From a bacterium (GTDB taxonomy: Bacteria > Bacillota > Bacilli > Lactobacillales > Streptococcaceae), in NCBI GenBank assembly GCA_905221455.1, contig CAJNDF010000007.1, positions 1 to 64,000 of the forward strand: 64,000 nucleotides of DNA, read 5' to 3'. Shown here piece by piece: positions 41,700 to 49,826 of the stretch. Numbering within the stretch: the first letter of the stretch is position 1; each line of letters opens with the position of its first letter. Under the pieces are notes generated by a model that saw only the letters and a list, made by a program, of their open reading frames with translations, ran no database searches and was not told the DNA's origin. Position numbers and translations under genes: made by a program.

Positions 41700-42398
41700 C
41701 TATCTTGCTTTATAGCTATTTTTCAATACAAAGAGGTTTGCTATTCCTAATACAAGTACCCAAGCAAGTAACATACCGATGTTAGAAAAAGATATTTCCC
41801 CACCTTTTTTATTTAAAAGATTTACAATAGGACCGACGAACGAGTAATCTAACACTTTCTGAACCGTATCATTTTGAAGAGCAATCATGGGTAAAAAAGA
41901 GACGATAAACACAGGAAACATACTATAAACTTGCGCTTTAGACTGAGTATCTGACACTGCACCGATTAGAAGGTTGAGAAAAATAACACTAATAGCTGCT
42001 AAGACCAAATAGATAACATAGGCCAATAAGTAACCTGATACATCCACTTTAAAATAGATTGGTAGTAAAATCATTCCAAGCAACATAATCAACAGAGGGA
42101 GAATGAGCATACTGAAAGTATATTCTGTTGCTGTCACACCACTTAGGATGAGTGATTTAAGATTGCGCTTTTCCTTATCTTCTGCCATCATAATCGATAC
42201 CATATAACCACTACCCATGCTCAAGACCATCGTCAAACTCATAGAAAGGAAATACGTACTCAATTCTCCACTCTTGTTTAAGAACTCATTATATAGAACA
42301 GCCAGTCCAAAAGGCAACAATAGAGTCGCCAACAAAGTTGAATTGCTGATAAGAACTTGTAATCTTAACCATAGTAGGGCATTTAATTTTCTAAACAT
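41700..42398 (-). CDS. ABC-2 type transporter permease
   Basis: The 232-residue protein has six hydrophobic helices in the ABC-2 pattern (LLATLLLPFGLAVLY, ... VLVLGIANLFVL). No ATPase domain is present; the ATPase is the overlapping upstream gene, and the ATG lies inside that gene's last codons. Together they form an exporter of the antibiotic/peptide-resistance type. Substrate is unknown. Confidence 0.85.
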   Translation of the reverse strand: MFRKLNALLWLRLQVLISNSTLLATLLLPFGLAVLYNEFLNKSGELSTYFLSMSLTMVLSMGSGYMVSIMMAEDKEKRNLKSLILSGVTATEYTFSMLILPLLIMLLGMILLPIYFKVDVSGYLLAYVIYLVLAAISVIFLNLLIGAVSDTQSKAQVYSMFPVFIVSFLPMIALQNDTVQKVLDYSFVGPIVNLLNKKGGEISFSNIGMLLAWVLVLGIANLFVLKNSYKAR

Positions 42399-43215
42399 CT
42401 AACTTTTCTCCTGTCAATCTGATAAAGATTTCTTCTAGTGTTGGCTCACAAGAGTGAACCACCATCAAATCTGTCGTGTCTAAATGTGGCAATTCTTCAA
42501 ATGGAACTATCTGTTCTCGTCCATCATTATAAACCACATGTACTTTCTTATCCACATGGTACTTCTGGATAATATCTTGCGGACTTCCATACTCTATTAA
42601 GTTTCCCTTATTCAAAAGAGATAAGCGATCACAAAGCAGAGTTGCTTCATGCATATCATGCGTGGTCAGAAAGATAGTTGTCCCCGCCTGCTTTAATTCT
42701 TGAAGTAGGGTATGAATCATCTTAGATGTTGTAGGATCTAAGCCACTGGTTGGCTCATCTAGAAAGAGAATCTTAGGAGCATTCAGAAGGGCACGAGCCA
42801 AGAACATTCGTTGTTTCATTCCAGTAGATAACTTTTCTGCGATAATATCTTTAGCATCTGCCAATCCAACCTGTTGAAGCACCTGAACTACTCTATCTGA
42901 CTTGAGACCATATAACTTAGCATAGATGAGAAGATTTTTGTAAAGACTCATCTTTTCATAAAAACCACTGCCATCACTAACTATACCGATTTGTTCCAAA
43001 TCATTTGAAGTTAAATCTTGAGAATTCTTGCCTAACAAAATTGTGTTACCTTGATCTGCAGCCAACTGTCCTGTCAAGACGTTGATCATGGTTGTTTTAC
43101 CTGAGCCAGAAGGTCCAAGAAAACCAAAGATTTCACCTTCCTTAATCTCAAAAGAAATCTGATGAAGAGCTTTTTTGCTCCCAAAACTTTTGCTTACATT
43201 TTCAACACGAATCAT
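42391..43215 (-). CDS. ABC transporter ATP-binding protein
   Basis: The 274-residue ATPase has Walker A GPSGSGKTT (residues 34-42), signature LSTGMKQR, Walker B ILFLDEPTSGLD and H-loop TTHDMHEA. The signature has Thr instead of the first Gly of LSGGQ, common in ABC-2 drug/lantibiotic exporters. A 60-residue C-terminal extension follows. It overlaps the permease by eight bases and starts ten bases after the DUF3169-like gene. Confidence 0.92.
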   Translation of the reverse strand: MIRVENVSKSFGSKKALHQISFEIKEGEIFGFLGPSGSGKTTMINVLTGQLAADQGNTILLGKNSQDLTSNDLEQIGIVSDGSGFYEKMSLYKNLLIYAKLYGLKSDRVVQVLQQVGLADAKDIIAEKLSTGMKQRMFLARALLNAPKILFLDEPTSGLDPTTSKMIHTLLQELKQAGTTIFLTTHDMHEATLLCDRLSLLNKGNLIEYGSPQDIIQKYHVDKKVHVVYNDGREQIVPFEELPHLDTTDLMVVHSCEPTLEEIFIRLTGEKLDV

Positions 43216-43225
43216 AGAAACTCCT

Positions 43226-43966
43226 TTATTTGAAATAGCGTTTTACCATAGGTATTTGCATCACATTGATATAAATATGGATTGCTCCGACAAGCAAGAA
43301 GGCTAGTAACTGAATCTCTCCTGTCAGTAAGGAAAAGAGAGCAATTAGAATGTAGAGACCTGGCAAGACATATTGGTTTAATTTGAATAAAATCTGAAAA
43401 CTCTGTTCCAAATTAGCCTGACGCTCCCCTTCATCATAAGAATTGATATAGTCCAAGACGTCCTTTGGTGTAGAGAAAAACACCAAACCAAACTGACGAA
43501 CAATCGAAATGGTTTTATAAAGATAATTTTGAGCATTGAAAACCAACACTAATGCCAAAAAAGAAAGAGATAAGGTTAGATTGCTTCTATTTAGTACAAT
43601 CTCTTCACTTACTGAAATGAAGAGAGCCAATAAAATCGCTACGATTGCAATATTAAAAGCAATGGTTCCAAACTCGAGATTTCGATACATTTGCACATAA
43701 TAGCTTTCATTCAGATCATCATCCATTTCCTCTTGATACAAGGAGTGAAATTTTCTGCTTTTCTTTAAGAAATTGAACGTCAAAAGAATGCTAATGAAAC
43801 CTATCAGTAAACAAATAGCTGATATCCAGGGTATCAAGACTTTTACATCTAACATAATTTCGTGGGATTCGGTAGCAGCCTTAAACATCCCTACAAAACC
43901 GCCCAAGAAGCCTCCAAAGACAACAGACATTAAAAATAACAAGCCACCTTTCTTATTCTTTTTCAT
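43226..43966 (-). CDS. DUF3169-like membrane protein
   Basis: The 246-residue protein has six predicted helices in three pairs (GGLLFLMSVVFGGFLGGFVG, ISAICLLIGFISILLTF and others). It resembles DUF3169 proteins, found in Firmicutes next to small XRE regulators and ABC-2 exporters. The second ATG (43966) is spaced correctly from AAGGAG; the first would overlap it. Role unknown; probably the membrane partner or target of the exporter system. Confidence 0.7.
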   Translation of the reverse strand: MKKNKKGGLLFLMSVVFGGFLGGFVGMFKAATESHEIMLDVKVLIPWISAICLLIGFISILLTFNFLKKSRKFHSLYQEEMDDDLNESYYVQMYRNLEFGTIAFNIAIVAILLALFISVSEEIVLNRSNLTLSLSFLALVLVFNAQNYLYKTISIVRQFGLVFFSTPKDVLDYINSYDEGERQANLEQSFQILFKLNQYVLPGLYILIALFSLLTGEIQLLAFLLVGAIHIYINVMQIPMVKRYFK

Positions 43967-43984
43967 ATTCATTCTCCTTCTATA

Positions 43985-44335
43985 TTAAACCAATCCAACT
44001 AACCACTGACCAAAGGCTTTACCTGATTCATAAATAGCTGTCAAGCCCTCTGTTCCAAGTGATACTAAAATCAAACAAACAGCAAACAAGAGAATAGCTT
44101 GATTTCTTGCCTTTGTCTCACTAACTCCCAGAGGCTCTTTACTTAGCCAACCAGCAAGATAGGCATACAGAGTGACTGTCAAAATCCCAAATTCAGTAGA
44201 GGAAAGAAACAAGAACAGCATCACTAAACGAACCACTATAGTTTTGATGTTAAAATAATTTCCTAAACCTGCACAGACACCTGCAAGTTCTTTGTGTTCA
44301 GTATCTACTTGAAAATCTGCTAAAAACTTTTTCAT
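43985..44335 (-). CDS. PspC-domain membrane protein
   Basis: The 116-residue protein begins with a PspC-like stretch (KELAGVCAGLGNYFNIKTIVVRL, residues about 13-35), then a hydrophobic helix pair, and ends with a third helix (ILLFAVCLILVSLG). PspC proteins sense or signal membrane stress in other bacteria. The start uses the second ATG for correct ribosome-site spacing. The upstream 44338 gene ends two bases before. Confidence 0.8.
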   Translation of the reverse strand: MKKFLADFQVDTEHKELAGVCAGLGNYFNIKTIVVRLVMLFLFLSSTEFGILTVTLYAYLAGWLSKEPLGVSETKARNQAILLFAVCLILVSLGTEGLTAIYESGKAFGQWLVGLV

Positions 44336-44337
44336 AT

Positions 44338-44535
44338 TCATTCTCCTTTTTCACTTGCTAGATTTTTGGATTTCTTTTCAATCCAGTCAACGACTGGGAT
44401 AAGAGCAAAGTAGGCCCAAATAAATTGGTCACTCTGATAGGGACTAAACCAGCCTAAGTCTATTCCAATCAATAGAAATACGCTGACTAATAGAGCTGCG
44501 ACAACTACATAATAAACCACTTTATACTTGTTCAT
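44338..44535 (-). CDS. Small two-helix membrane protein (paralogue of the next gene upstream)
   Basis: The 65-residue protein: MNKYKVVYYVVVAALLVSVFL ... IDLGWFSP ... FIWAYFALIPVV. It shares the layout of the neighbouring 44522-44710 product: xYxVVYYxxVxAL, then LGWF, then an aromatic second helix, so the two arose by tandem duplication. It overlaps the upstream gene by 14 bases. It may form a small membrane complex with its paralogue; function unknown. Confidence 0.7.
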   Translation of the reverse strand: MNKYKVVYYVVVAALLVSVFLLIGIDLGWFSPYQSDQFIWAYFALIPVVDWIEKKSKNLASEKGE

Positions 44536-44710
44536 CATTTTTCTCCTTTTCCTTCAACCGATTGAAAATGGACAAGAGGACTAAATTAATCCAAAACAAA
44601 TACTTACTTTCAACAAAATAGAACCAACCCAGTAATGTTCCAATCATAGCCAAGGCATTCACAATAAGGGCAAGAACACTCATATAATAAACCACTCTAT
44701 ACATGTTCAT
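44522..44710 (-). CDS. Small two-helix membrane protein
   Basis: A 62-residue protein with helices VVYYMSVLALIVNALAMIG and KYLFWINLVLLSIF separated by TLLGWFYFVES. The ATG overlaps the stop of the XRE gene in TGATG, behind GGAGGATGAGTG, so its translation is coupled to the regulator. Such XRE-plus-small-membrane pairs resemble regulator/anti-regulator units; that is inference. Confidence 0.7.
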   Translation of the reverse strand: MNMYRVVYYMSVLALIVNALAMIGTLLGWFYFVESKYLFWINLVLLSIFNRLKEKEKNDEQV

Positions 44711-44916
44711 CACTCATCCTCCTCCAAGCGAAATACCGATTCGACTGTTTCGTTGAAAATCTGAGATATTTTCAAGGCAATCACAACGGACGGGGTGTAT
44801 TCGTCCCGTTCTAGTAAGCTAATGGTCTGTCTGGAAACCTCTGCTAGCTTGGCTAGTTCGGTTTGATTGAGACCATCGCGAGCCCGAAGCTCTTTTAGAC
44901 GATTTTTTAGTTGCAT
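44710..44916 (-). CDS. Small XRE-family transcriptional regulator
   Basis: The 68-residue helix-turn-helix protein LKELRARDGLNQTELAKLAE-VSRQTISLLERDEYTPSVVIAL is a single Cro/XRE domain of the YgzD/compact type. It starts at ATG 44916 after TAGGTGTGT; a GTG upstream is less likely. Third-last to first spacing within the operon shows it is co-transcribed with the membrane genes it probably controls. The palindrome at 45296-45321 is the likely binding site. Confidence 0.9.
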   Translation of the reverse strand: MQLKNRLKELRARDGLNQTELAKLAEVSRQTISLLERDEYTPSVVIALKISQIFNETVESVFRLEEDE

Positions 44917-44925
44917 GTTACACAC

Positions 44926-45240
44926 CTACTCTCCGTCAAATTCAACGGCTTGGATATCCTCAATACGTTGCAACTTGAATTTTTCTTTCCCATTTTTATC
45001 AACATGACGTAGTTTGACCCATTCCTCATCAACATCCACAACTTCCCATAAAGATGTTCCAAACACTTGTCCAACGATTGTTGGATTTTTTCCAATTAAT
45101 TCTTGCAATAATCTTGACATATCTTTATTTCCTTTCTGTTTTTGCTCAATTCTTTTGATTTTATTCTCCAGTTTCTTGACCTTTTGGGAATGGTAGATAT
45201 AATACATAATCACAAGAGATACAAATCCTAATGCCCACAT
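44926..45240 (-). CDS. Membrane-anchored protein, first gene of the operon
   Basis: The 104-residue protein has an N-terminal helix (WALGFVSLVIMYYIYH), a basic coiled-coil (KVKKLENKIKRIEQKQK), and a small soluble domain with a beta-rich pattern (SLWEVVDVDEEWVKLRHVDKN). ATG 45240 follows AAAGGAACGATT; the frame is open 33 codons further up but that covers the promoter. Its stop is nine bases before the XRE start. Function is unknown; a regulator-coupled membrane sensor is possible. Confidence 0.75.
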   Translation of the reverse strand: MWALGFVSLVIMYYIYHSQKVKKLENKIKRIEQKQKGNKDMSRLLQELIGKNPTIVGQVFGTSLWEVVDVDEEWVKLRHVDKNGKEKFKLQRIEDIQAVEFDGE

Positions 45241-45276
45241 AATCGTTCCTTTCTCCTTTTCTCTTAACTTGCTTAT

Positions 45277-45321
45277 ATTGTAACACATCTTTTTCTTTTT
45301 GACAAGCATATTTGTCAAAAA
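45277..45321 (-). promoter_or_regulatory. Operon promoter overlapped by a perfect palindrome
   Basis: Minus-strand TTGTCA (45300-45305), 17-base spacer, TACAAT (45277-45282). The -35 lies inside TTTTTGACAA-N6-TTGTCAAAAA (45296-45321), a perfect inverted repeat with 10-base arms. A further TGACAAAAATCA stands just upstream (about 45328-45339). This fits repression of the ten-gene operon by its own XRE protein. Confidence 0.82.
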
Positions 45322-45354
45322 GTTTATGATTTTTGTCATTTTGCAAAAGAAAAA

Positions 45355-45376
45355 GGTCAGGAGTAAGGTCCTGACC
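45355..45376 (-). terminator. hisS terminator
   Basis: GGTCAGG-N8-TCCTGACC stem; on the minus strand followed by TTTTTCTTTTG. Confidence 0.82.
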
Positions 45377-45389
45377 AGTTTATTTACTA

Positions 45390-46670
45390 TTAAAATCCTA
45401 GTTTTTCAAAGATTTCTGAGAAGTTTTGACTGATAGCATCAAGTGACACTTGCACTTCTTCTCGGGTTTGGTTGTTCTTGACTGTCACTTGTCCGCTTTC
45501 GACTTCGCTCTCACCTAGAGTGATGAGGGTCTTAGCCGCAAAGACATCGGCTGACTTGAACTGAGCTTTGAGTTTACGGTTGAGGTAATCACGCTCTGCT
45601 TTGAAACCTTGTTGGCGAAGAGCCTGTACCAATTCCAAGGCCTTGACATTTGCTCCTTCGCCCAAGACCGCAATATAGACATCTAGAGCGTTTTCAATAG
45701 GGAGGGCCACACCTTGCTTTTCAAGAATGAGAAGCAGGCGCTCTACACCAAGCCCAAAACCAAAGCCAGCAGTCTCAGGACCACCAAAGTAAGCAACCAA
45801 ACCATCGTAGCGACCACCCGCGCAGACTGTCAAGTCATTGCCCTCAATCTCAGTGATAAACTCAAAAATGGTGTGGTTGTAGTAGTCTAGACCACGCACC
45901 ATATTGGTATCGATGATATAGTCTACTCCAAGATTTTCCAACATCTGACGCACAGCATCAAAATGAGCTTGACTTTCTTCATCAAGGAAGTCCAAGATAG
46001 ACGGCGCATTCTCCACTGCCACCTTGTCTTCTTTTTCCTTAGAGTCCAAGACACGGAGAGGATTTTCCTCCAAGCGACGCTGGCTATCCTTAGACAAGGT
46101 CTCCTTGAGCGGTGTCAAATAGTCAATCAAGGCTTGACGGTAGGCCGCACGACTCTCAGGATTTCCAAGAGTGTTAAGGTGCAATTTGACACCTTGGATG
46201 CCGATTTCTTTCAAGAAATGAGCTGCCATTGCGATGGTTTCCACATCGGTAGCTGGATTGCTAGAGCCAAAGCACTCAACACCAATCTGGTGGAACTGGC
46301 GCAAACGCCCTGCCTGTGGACGCTCATAACGGAACATAGGGCCCATGTAGTAGAACTTACTTGGCTTTTGCACTTCTGGAGCGAAGAGTTTATTTTCCAC
46401 ATAAGAACGGACAACGGGCGCAGTTCCTTCTGGGCGAAGGGTAATATGGCGGTCACCCTTGTCATAGAAATCGTACATTTCCTTGGTTACGATATCGGTT
46501 GTGTCTCCGACAGAGCGGCTGATGACCTCGTAGTGCTCAAAAATAGGCGTGCGCACTTCTGCATAGTTATAGCGCTTGAAAATCTCACGGGCAAAGCCCT
46601 CAACGTACTGCCATTTAGCAGACTCAGCAGGTAAAATATCCTGCGTTCCTTTTGGTTTTTGTAATTTCAT
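45390..46670 (-). CDS. hisS: Histidyl-tRNA synthetase
   Basis: A 426-residue class II synthetase. Motif 2 is [20 protein letters not shown], the histidine motifs are [11 protein letters not shown] and AGGRYDGL, and the C-terminal anticodon domain is complete. The start is behind AGAGGAATCCCT. The gene is monocistronic with its own terminator; 80 bases upstream of the start lies a BOX element. Confidence 0.97.
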   Translation of the reverse strand: MKLQKPKGTQDILPAESAKWQYVEGFAREIFKRYNYAEVRTPIFEHYEVISRSVGDTTDIVTKEMYDFYDKGDRHITLRPEGTAPVVRSYVENKLFAPEVQKPSKFYYMGPMFRYERPQAGRLRQFHQIGVECFGSSNPATDVETIAMAAHFLKEIGIQGVKLHLNTLGNPESRAAYRQALIDYLTPLKETLSKDSQRRLEENPLRVLDSKEKEDKVAVENAPSILDFLDEESQAHFDAVRQMLENLGVDYIIDTNMVRGLDYYNHTIFEFITEIEGNDLTVCAGGRYDGLVAYFGGPETAGFGFGLGVERLLLILEKQGVALPIENALDVYIAVLGEGANVKALELVQALRQQGFKAERDYLNRKLKAQFKSADVFAAKTLITLGESEVESGQVTVKNNQTREEVQVSLDAISQNFSEIFEKLGF

Positions 46671-46749
46671 AGGGATTCCTCTTTAAACTTAATAGTCTTA
46701 TTTTACCACAAATAGAGGGATTAAAACAGTAAGAAAAAAATTAGGATTT

Positions 46750-46899
46750 ATACTCAATGAAAATCAAAGAGCAAACTAGGAAACTAGCCGCAGGTTGCTC
46801 AAAACACTGTTTTGAGGTTGTGGATAGCACTGACGAAGTCAGTAACTGTACTACGGCAAGGCGACGTTGACGTGGTTTGAAGAGATTTTCGAAGAGTAT
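46750..46899 (-). repeat. BOX element (boxA-boxB-boxC)
   Basis: Read on the minus strand it begins ATACTCTTCGAAAATCTCTT (boxA), holds the boxB palindromes CTGACTTCGTCAG and TCAAAACAGTGTTTTGA, and ends in boxC with GATTTTCATTGAGTAT. About 150 bp, the classical A-B-C arrangement of S. pneumoniae and close relatives. It touches the 3' end of the MFS gene and supplies the last base of its stop codon. Confidence 0.95.
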
Positions 46900-48146
46900 T
46901 AGATATCATTTTTGAGATTAATAACTGTCAAAAGAATAGCTAGCAAGGAAAGACTAACAAATAGCATCCAAGTCAACTGTATATTCCATACAGCTATAAG
47001 TGAAAAACAAGCTGTTCCCACAGGTATGGATAAGGTAAACAATAAACCTAAAAAATTACTGGTACGAGCTAGAACCTCTGGAGCTAGATTTTTCAGGAGC
47101 AAGGCACTAATCTTTGGTTGAACTTTACCAGACACATACAGAGTTGAACAGAGAAATAGTAAACCAAGTACGACTTGATTGAATACATTAGCCAAACCAA
47201 CTAGACTGAGTCCTACGGTCACCCACATCATCAATCTAGGCAAGGACTGCTTCCCAAAATAATCATTGCCCGTAAGGCTACTGATCATGATTGCTAACAA
47301 AGTACAGAATTGACTAATAAATAATGCCTCTGTGTAAGAAAAGTCCAAAAGAGAATGGCTCAAAAAGAAGATGTTATAGATGCTTCCTAAAGCGCCACCC
47401 AAGGCATTGATAAGCAAGACAGCAAAGAGCATAAAACCAAAGTTTTTCTGTCCACTTTTAAGAAAAACGAGACGTAAATTTCGGTAAATTGTTAGGAACT
47501 GCTCTTTGATAGATAGCTTCTCATTTTTTAGTGATTCACCATCAGCAGCTGAAATTGACAGACTCAATTTGCTTCTTCCTAGAAAGAGAATCACGGCTGA
47601 TACGAGGAAAAAGCAAGCATTGATTCCCGCAACGAGAGAAAAATTATTGACCGATAGCCCTAAGAGCCAGACTCCAAAAGCTTGACCACCAATAGCTGAA
47701 ATATAGGTGATGAACTGTGAAAAAGAATAAGCTTCCATCAAATCCTCTTCAGCTACTTTTTCCTTAACAAGAGGCATGCGCAAACCACCAGCAAAATCAC
47801 TGATGACATCACTAATGACGTTGATCAAACACAGGCTAGAAAAGGCAAAGAGACTAGCTTGCTGAACAACTAAAGCTGCTAGAAAAAATAAAACTGCCTG
47901 AAACAAACCGCTATAGACCATCCATTTGACCTTGTCCCTCGTGTAATCTGCCCGAATCCCTACAAAAACTGTAAAGAGAGTAGGAAGAATCATGACAATA
48001 TTCGCCATAGCAACCGCAAAAGAGGCTTGTGGCAAGGTCGATGCATAAACGATAAATACCAGGTTAAAAATCGAAGCACCAAAGGCATTGAAGAAGCGTG
48101 ACAAAGTCAAGAGTCGATAAGCTTGATTTCTAAACAATAGGTTCAT
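46899..48146 (-). CDS. Major facilitator superfamily transporter
   Basis: The 415-residue protein has about twelve helices and the MFS loop motif (GIRADYTRDKVK, residues about 62-73; DRxGRR-like), with a cytoplasmic loop near residue 200. The family exports drugs or peptides in streptococci. A minus-strand TATACT (48193-48198) with poor -35 lies 47 bases upstream of the start, the sort of promoter that needs an activator. The Rgg regulator gene lies directly upstream on the same strand. The C-terminus ends right at a BOX element, so the gene may have been trimmed. Confidence 0.82.
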   Translation of the reverse strand: MNLLFRNQAYRLLTLSRFFNAFGASIFNLVFIVYASTLPQASFAVAMANIVMILPTLFTVFVGIRADYTRDKVKWMVYSGLFQAVLFFLAALVVQQASLFAFSSLCLINVISDVISDFAGGLRMPLVKEKVAEEDLMEAYSFSQFITYISAIGGQAFGVWLLGLSVNNFSLVAGINACFFLVSAVILFLGRSKLSLSISAADGESLKNEKLSIKEQFLTIYRNLRLVFLKSGQKNFGFMLFAVLLINALGGALGSIYNIFFLSHSLLDFSYTEALFISQFCTLLAIMISSLTGNDYFGKQSLPRLMMWVTVGLSLVGLANVFNQVVLGLLFLCSTLYVSGKVQPKISALLLKNLAPEVLARTSNFLGLLFTLSIPVGTACFSLIAVWNIQLTWMLFVSLSLLAILLTVINLKNDI

Positions 48147-48343
48147 AGGTAATCTCCCTTCTTGTTATAATCCCTATATGAAGTATGACTATAGTATATC
48201 ACTTAGAAATTGAAAGGGAAAACTTTTGAATATATGCAACACACAAAATAAGCAAAGCAACGATAAAATCTCTTTTATGACCTGCGAGTAGTCAAAAGTT
48301 CTATCTCTTCAAATTTTAAATTATTTTCTTAGTTTGCAGATAT

Positions 48344-49195
48344 TCAACAATCGGTCGTTTTTCTGTAGTATTCGGCAGATTTGTGACAGCCAAGCATCTC
48401 AAAAATACGGACAGCATCTTCCATCTTTTTCTGGCCTTCCTTGACTCTGCCCTGCTTGCTATCAAGAAGACCTTCCGCCCACAAATAGACAATTCGGAAA
48501 TAGATCTCATTTTCCTTGTAAAAATGCTCTTTGATGACACGTTTAAAATAAGAGGCATTGGTGAATTCTTCACACTCAATACTGGCTAAAAAACCATTCA
48601 ATAGCATAGTATGAAAAAGGTTTCGATTACCAGACATTTCCATTAGAAAATCGGATTTGCGGACCATTTCTCGTACATATCTAGTAAAAAGGGAAACAGA
48701 TAAGAACGGAGAACTGACTGAGAACAAATTGAGTTCATAGATTCCCCAAATCTCGGTAGAAAACAAGTAGTCATGAAGGACTTTCTCTTCCTCTGCCGTT
48801 AACTCTACCCTTTCATCCATACTCTTCATATAAGACTTGATAATAATGGCATTTAGAATATGCTTCTGCTTGTTTTGAGAATGGGCATGCTTTTGATATT
48901 CCTTGCGATACAGGTCTTCAAGAGGTGCTATATTTTTTATATCCAAGACATCTGTAATTTCTTTTCTCAACTCAGAATCTGTATCATACTGAAAACCTCT
49001 CGCCAGAAAGAGGATTTCCTCCACACTGGCAGATATATTTTCTAGGGCAAATAGAAACTTTTCCACCGAAAGCTCACTCTGACCAGTTTCAAATCGGGAC
49101 AACATAGACGGAGAAAATTGTCCCCCAGTCGCCTGTCTCAGCGAGATATTTCTTGACTCTCGTAATTGTCTAAAGACTTTTCCAATCTGCTCCAT
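48344..49195 (-). CDS. Rgg/GadR/MutR-family regulator
   Basis: The 283-residue protein has an N-terminal XRE helix-turn-helix (IGKVFRQLRESRNISLRQAT, FSPSMLSRFETGQSE; residues 3-45) and a helical repeat C-terminal domain of the Rgg type, which usually binds short hydrophobic peptides (SHPs). I found no convincing SHP gene within 200 bases on either side. The MFS gene just downstream is the likely target. Divergent from the DUF59 gene. Confidence 0.88.
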   Translation of the reverse strand: MEQIGKVFRQLRESRNISLRQATGGQFSPSMLSRFETGQSELSVEKFLFALENISASVEEILFLARGFQYDTDSELRKEITDVLDIKNIAPLEDLYRKEYQKHAHSQNKQKHILNAIIIKSYMKSMDERVELTAEEEKVLHDYLFSTEIWGIYELNLFSVSSPFLSVSLFTRYVREMVRKSDFLMEMSGNRNLFHTMLLNGFLASIECEEFTNASYFKRVIKEHFYKENEIYFRIVYLWAEGLLDSKQGRVKEGQKKMEDAVRIFEMLGCHKSAEYYRKTTDC

Positions 49196-49318
49196 AGACT
49201 TCCCCTTGATTCCGTATTTTCTTCATTTTATCATATTTTTCAGAAAATTCATCAAAAACTTGCCAAATTGTCAGAATTATGAGAAAATAGAGGATATTTA
49301 TCAGGTGGAGGGACTGTT

Positions 49319-49660
49319 ATGAGAGACGATATCAAAATCAATGACCGCGCTTTGGCCTTACAAGACCAAATTATCGAAAAACTAGAGAAGGTTTTTGATA
49401 CAGATGTGGAATTGGATGTTTACAATCTAGGATTGATTTATGAAATTAATCTGGATGAAACGGGTCTCTGCAAGATTGTCATGACCTTCACCGACACTGC
49501 CTGCGATTGTGCCGAAAGCTTGCCTATCGAAATCGTGGCAGGTCTCAAACAAATCGAGGGGATCGAAGATGTCAAGGTTGAAGTCACTTGGTCGCCTGCC
49601 TGGAAGATCACACGAATCAGTCGCTACGGTCGTATTGCCCTTGGACTGCCACCTCGTTAA
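49319..49660 (+). CDS. DUF59/MIP18-type metal-sulfur cluster assembly protein
   Basis: The 113-residue protein is a single DUF59 domain (DVELDVYNLGLIYEINLDE; TFTDTACDCAESLP with Cys pair; VEVTWSPAWKITRIS). Such SufT/PaaD-like proteins help deliver Fe-S clusters. The nearby ilvD encodes an Fe-S dehydratase, a plausible client. The start follows AGGTGGAGGGACTGTT. Divergent from rgg. Confidence 0.88.
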   Translation: MRDDIKINDRALALQDQIIEKLEKVFDTDVELDVYNLGLIYEINLDETGLCKIVMTFTDTACDCAESLPIEIVAGLKQIEGIEDVKVEVTWSPAWKITRISRYGRIALGLPPR

Positions 49661-49689
49661 GCAGGCAAATTACTTTTGAAGATGAAAAG

Positions 49690-49715
49690 AAGCAAGCCGA
49701 AGTTGGCTTGCTTTT
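49690..49715 (+). terminator. Terminator after the DUF59 gene
   Basis: AAGCAAGCC-GAAGTT-GGCTTGCTTTTT hairpin immediately before the BOX at 49718. Confidence 0.9.
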
Positions 49716-49717
49716 TG

Positions 49718-49822
49718 ATACTCAATGAAAATCAAAGAGCAAACTAGGAAACTAGCCGCAGGCTGTACTTGAGTACGGCAAGGCGACGTTGACGTGGTTT
49801 GAATTTGATTTTCGAAGAGTAT
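49718..49822 (-). repeat. BOX element lacking boxB (A-C type)
   Basis: Same ends as the BOX at 46750-46899 (minus strand ATACTCTTCGAAAATC ... GATTTTCATTGAGTAT) but about 105 bp long, with the boxB palindromes missing. It lies just downstream of ilvD (stop at 49827) between convergent genes. Confidence 0.95.
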
Positions 49823-49826
49823 GAGT

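Noticed and set aside
45963..46634. 223-codon plus-strand frame opposite hisS
   Set aside because: Lies entirely within hisS; long antisense frames are common in biased codon genes and no start signal is present.
46671..46749. T-box leader upstream of hisS or other tRNA synthetase genes in the window
   Set aside because: The AGGGTGGNACCGCG-type T-box core is not seen upstream of hisS, aspS, argS, tyrS or gltX, and the leaders are too short.
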